From Alphaproteobacteria bacterium (lineage in GTDB: Bacteria; Pseudomonadota; Alphaproteobacteria; CACIAM-22H2), in assembly GCA_016869415.1 (NCBI GenBank), contig VGEI01000116.1, positions 1 through 9,464 on the forward strand: 9,464 nucleotides of DNA. The letters are read 5' to 3'. A program made the translations under genes and the position numbers. Under the pieces are notes generated by a model. The model did not search any database. It was not told where the DNA came from and saw only the letters and a list, made by a program, of their open reading frames with translations. This document shows positions 7,356 through 9,464 of this stretch, piece by piece; position 1 is the first letter of the stretch, and every line of letters begins with the position of its first letter.

Positions 7356-8162
7356 ATGGACCGGGTTTCGCTTCTGGCTGGCGTGATCGGCGTTGCGGTG
7401 CTGCTCGGAGCGGCGGCGCCGGCGGCCGAGATCGCGTCGCATCGCGCCTCCTACACCCTGTCGCTAGGCTCGTCACGCTCCAACAGCGGCATTGCTGCCA
7501 TCGAAGGCGCGATGTTCATCGAGTGGCAGGAAGTCTGCGACGGCTGGACGATCAGCCAGCGCATGAAGTTTCAGATGCTCGACAGCGACGGCGAGAGGCT
7601 GGAGAACGACATCAGCTTTTCCAGTTGGGAAGGCAAGGACGGCGTGAGCTATCGCTTCACCTTGCGCAGCAGCCGCGACGGTGAGGTGACGGAGACGTTG
7701 CGCGGCCGGGCCCAGCTCGACGGTCGGGGTAAGGGCGGCAAGGCGACCTTCACCGAGCCGGAAGGACTGGAGCTCGATCTGCCGGCCGGTACCATCTTTC
7801 CGACAGAGCACACGTTGCTGCTGATCCGCGCGGCCCAAGCCGGCGACAGGCAGGTGTCGCGCATGGTCTTCGATGGCGCGACGCAGGACGGTGCCCTGGA
7901 AATCAACGCCATCATGGGCACGCCCATGACGCCGCGCCCGGACAACGGCACTAAGGTCAATGCGGAGTTGGGCCGGCGGCCCGCTTGGCGCACACGCATG
8001 GCGTTCTTCAAGCCCGACGCCTCGGGTGGAACTCCCGAATATGAGACCAGCCTGATCCTTCACGACAACGGAGTGGGGCGGGACTACACGTTCGAATATC
8101 CCGAGTTCGCCATCAAATCGCGTCTCGACGTGCTTGAGGCGCTGCCTAAGCCGCGCTGCTGA
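7356..8162 (+). CDS. eipB: EipB-like periplasmic envelope-integrity protein (DUF1849)
   Basis: Encodes 268 residues. A signal peptide is clear: Arg near the start, a hydrophobic stretch at about 5-20 and a likely cut after AAAPAA, giving a mature start near EIASHRASYTLSL. The HRA-Y-L opening, the late segment PEYETSLILHDNGVGRDYTFEY and the C-terminal PKPRC match EipB of Brucella abortus, a periplasmic beta-spiral protein needed for envelope stability. The two cysteines of the mature protein, C61 in EVCDGWT and the final residue C268, correspond to the known EipB disulfide. ATG 7356 is preferred, with GGAG at 7347-7350 five nt upstream; GTG 7350, preceded by GGGAG at 7338-7342, is a possible start adding two residues. 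It lies 54 bp after aspS with its own promoter candidate, and its last 17 bp overlap the convergent sugar kinase. The EipB partner TtpA is not in this window. Confidence 0.9.
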   Translation: MDRVSLLAGVIGVAVLLGAAAPAAEIASHRASYTLSLGSSRSNSGIAAIEGAMFIEWQEVCDGWTISQRMKFQMLDSDGERLENDISFSSWEGKDGVSYRFTLRSSRDGEVTETLRGRAQLDGRGKGGKATFTEPEGLELDLPAGTIFPTEHTLLLIRAAQAGDRQVSRMVFDGATQDGALEINAIMGTPMTPRPDNGTKVNAELGRRPAWRTRMAFFKPDASGGTPEYETSLILHDNGVGRDYTFEYPEFAIKSRLDVLEALPKPRC

Positions 8163-9105
8163 ACCCCGGGGGGCTGCCCGGCCCGGCATCGGGCCACAGC
8201 CAGGCGGCGCCGCGCACCCCGCTGGCGTCGCCGTACTTGGGCGGCACGAGCCGGGTGACCACTTGATCCGAGAACACCCAGTCGTTCCAGCGTTTCGGTA
8301 TCTCGCTGTAGAGCGCCTCGATCTTCGACAATCCGCCGCCCAGGACGATGACGGCAGGATCGAAGATGTTGATCACGTTGGCCAGGGCACGGGCTAGGCG
8401 ATCGTAGTAGCGCTCCATTGTGCCCGCGGCTTCGGGCTGCGTGGCGGCGGCCGCGACGATGCTATTTGGCACCAGCGCGAGGCCGGTAGCCAACTGGTGG
8501 TCGCGGGCCAGGGCCGGACCCGAGAGGAATGTCTCGATGCAGCCGCGCCGGCCGCAGTAGCAGAGCGGTCCGGGCCGTTCGTCTTCCAACCGGCCGGCGG
8601 CGTATTCCCACTGGCGGGGCCAGGGCAGGGGATTGTGCCCCCATTCTCCCGCGACCGCGTTCACGCCCTGGATCAGTTGTCCACGCCAGACAAGGCCACC
8701 GCCCGCCCCGGTGCCTAGAATCACGCCAAAGACGCTCATGGCGCCGGCGGCAGCTCCGTCGGTTGCCTCGGAAAGCGTGAAACAGTCGGCGTCATTGGCA
8801 AGACGGATCGGCCGTTCGAGCGCTTTCTCTAGGTCTTTATCCAGAGGATGGCCGATAAGGCAGACCGAATTTGCATTCTTGATCAAGCCTGTGGCGGGCG
8901 AGATCGTGCCGGGGATACCGATCCCCACCGTGCCTCGGCGTTCGAGAGCGGCCTCGGCGGCGCCAACGAGTTCGGTGATCCGTGCCAGTGTGCCCGGATA
9001 GTCGCCTGCCGGGGTCGCGGCCCGCTGTCGCCAGAGTTCCCGTCCGCCTTCCCCGAGGGCCACGACTTCGATCTTGGTGCCTCCGAGATCCACTCCGATA
9101 CGCAA
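8146..9105 (-). CDS. ROK-family sugar kinase, Mak/fructokinase-like
   Basis: Encodes 319 residues. ROK kinases phosphorylate free sugars with ATP in the cytoplasm. ATP-binding loop DLGGTK begins at D6; VGIGIPGTISP lies at 60-70; the catalytic Asp is D105 in RLANDADC. The family zinc site is complete: H157 in GEWGHNPLPW and C182, C184 and C189 in CYCGRRGCIETF. VINIFDPAVIVLGGGLS and GVRGAAWLWP resemble E. coli Mak (YajF) fructokinase closely, so fructose or mannose is the best substrate guess; N-acetylglucosamine kinase is an alternative. The start is TTG 9105: GAGG at 9113-9116 lies 7 nt upstream, MRIGVDLGGT follows at once, and the frame has no other start before a stop at 9139-9141. About 14 residues (DAGPGSPPGFSSAA) extend past the normal family end, where the gene runs into eipB. 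No sugar transporter or regulator is nearby, so the physiological role is open. Confidence 0.93.
   Translation of the reverse strand: MRIGVDLGGTKIEVVALGEGGRELWRQRAATPAGDYPGTLARITELVGAAEAALERRGTVGIGIPGTISPATGLIKNANSVCLIGHPLDKDLEKALERPIRLANDADCFTLSEATDGAAAGAMSVFGVILGTGAGGGLVWRGQLIQGVNAVAGEWGHNPLPWPRQWEYAAGRLEDERPGPLCYCGRRGCIETFLSGPALARDHQLATGLALVPNSIVAAAATQPEAAGTMERYYDRLARALANVINIFDPAVIVLGGGLSKIEALYSEIPKRWNDWVFSDQVVTRLVPPKYGDASGVRGAAWLWPDAGPGSPPGFSSAA
8180..8195. other. Perfect GC hairpin just past the eipB stop
   Basis: GGCCCG (8180-8185) pairs perfectly with CGGGCC (8190-8195) around a GCAT loop. It lies 17 bp after the eipB stop and inside the last codons of the sugar kinase. No T-run follows on either strand, so it is not a classical intrinsic terminator. 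It may slow polymerase or aid Rho-dependent termination of eipB. Confidence 0.3.
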
Positions 9106-9116
9106 GACATTGCCTC
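9103..9116 (-). promoter_or_regulatory. Ribosome-binding site and TTG start of the sugar kinase
   Basis: On the minus strand GAGG (9116-9113) is followed after 7 nt by TTG (9105-9103). An ATG at 9110-9108 sits between them, only 2 nt from the GAGG and in another frame, so it would not yield the kinase. Spacing and the conserved MRIGVDLGGT opening favour TTG. Confidence 0.75.
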
Positions 9117-9270
9117 TTTTGTTTGACTTTTTACGGATTTAGGGACCGCAATTACCAAATCTTAACTCAAATCTTGAACCATAGGGGTGGGCCTGTCGCT
9201 GCCAAGAGTAGAAGTGCTATGGTGCGCGGCGGCCAAGGGCTTATCGAACTTGCCGCAACAGGGAGCGGTT
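9106..9270. promoter_or_regulatory. Divergent regulatory region between sugar kinase and divK
   Basis: This 165-bp stretch contains no gene. Its left half (about 9110-9185) is strikingly AT-rich for the window and probably carries the promoters of both genes, although no convincing -35/-10 pair is visible on either strand. A weak extended -10-like TGCTATGGT lies at 9215-9223 on the plus strand. It also holds the tandem repeat at 9157-9180. Confidence 0.4.
9157..9180 (+). repeat. Imperfect tandem 12-bp repeat upstream of divK
   Basis: AAATCTTAACTC (9157-9168) is followed directly by AAATCTTGAACC (9169-9180), identical at 9 of 12 positions. The units carry TTAAC- and TTGAAC-like cores that recall the CtrA box TTAA-N7-TTAAC, but the spacing here is N8 and the second half deviates, so a CtrA site is only suggested. 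Confidence 0.45.
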
Positions 9271-9464
9271 ATGGCAAAGACCGTGCTGATCGTTGAAGAC
9301 AATGATCTGAATATGAAGCTCTTCCACGATCTGTTGGAGGCGCACGGCTACGCAACCATTCAGACCAAGGATGGCATGGAGGCGATGAAACTCGCGCGCG
9401 AGCATCGTCCCGATCTCATTCTCATGGATATTCAGCTGCCCGAGATCTCCGGACTTGAGGTGAC
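9271..9464 (+). CDS. divK: DivK-type single-domain response regulator, 3' end cut by window edge
   Basis: The first 64 residues of a receiver domain are present, about half of the expected 120-130. DivK is a stand-alone receiver that, when phosphorylated, steers the DivJ/PleC/DivL/CckA network controlling CtrA and asymmetric division in alphaproteobacteria. Acidic-pocket residues E9 and D10 (VLIVEDNDLNMKLFHDLLEA) and the phospho-acceptor D53 (PDLILMDIQLPEISGLEV) are present; D53 has the same number as in Caulobacter DivK, which this stretch matches very closely. GGGAG at 9261-9265 lies 5 nt before ATG 9271. In many relatives pleD follows, which cannot be seen here. A different single-domain receiver is possible but unlikely given the NDLNMKLFHDLLEA and IQLPEISGLEV segments. 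Confidence 0.93.
   Translation, partial: MAKTVLIVEDNDLNMKLFHDLLEAHGYATIQTKDGMEAMKLAREHRPDLILMDIQLPEISGLEV

Noticed and set aside
6669..7442. A 257-codon open frame antisense to the end of aspS
   Set aside because: It is opposite conserved AspRS core sequence, has no family motif and is best explained by GC-rich codon bias.
7473..8189. A 238-codon open frame antisense to eipB
   Set aside because: The plus-strand EipB has a signal peptide and both conserved cysteines, while the opposite frame has nothing recognisable.
8134..8397. Small plus-strand open frames beyond the eipB stop
   Set aside because: They lie opposite the intact ROK kinase, with no start signal or family resemblance.

Overview
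This window looks like ordinary, GC-rich chromosomal DNA from an alphaproteobacterium, most likely near the Rhodospirillales. Three things point there: a DivK cell-cycle response regulator whose N-terminus closely resembles the Caulobacter protein, an EipB/DUF1849 envelope protein (an alphaproteobacterial family), and the gene order ppk-ppx-rnd-aspS, which I recall as common in that class. I saw no insertion sequence, phage gene, CRISPR array, tRNA or rRNA.

Layout from left to right. A SixA-type phosphohistidine phosphatase runs leftward off the window (1-469, minus). It is divergent from a polyphosphate pair, ppk1 (563-2710) and ppx (2723-4225). The 93-bp gap between sixA and ppk holds two mirror-image extended -10 promoters. 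RNase D (4209-5399, minus) converges on ppx with a 17-bp tail overlap. A 117-bp divergent region then leads to aspS (5517-7301), followed by eipB (7356-8162) with its own promoter candidate. A Mak-like ROK sugar kinase (8146-9105, minus, TTG start) converges on eipB, again with a 17-bp tail overlap. A 165-bp AT-rich divergent region leads to divK (9271 to the edge).

How the genes relate. PPK1 makes polyphosphate from ATP and Ppx hydrolyses it, so the pair sets the polyphosphate pool. Polyphosphate affects stress responses and, in Caulobacter-type bacteria, cell-cycle progression. RNase D trims RNA 3' ends and AspRS charges tRNA; here AspRS carries a His at a position that suggests it also charges tRNA-Asn. 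EipB is a periplasmic envelope-integrity protein. DivK belongs to the CtrA control network.

There is no clear sign of a wholly new system. The points most worth a second look are the symmetric promoter region between a phosphohistidine phosphatase and a kinase with a phosphohistidine intermediate, the two identical-length convergent overlaps, the predicted non-discriminating AspRS, and the repeat upstream of divK.
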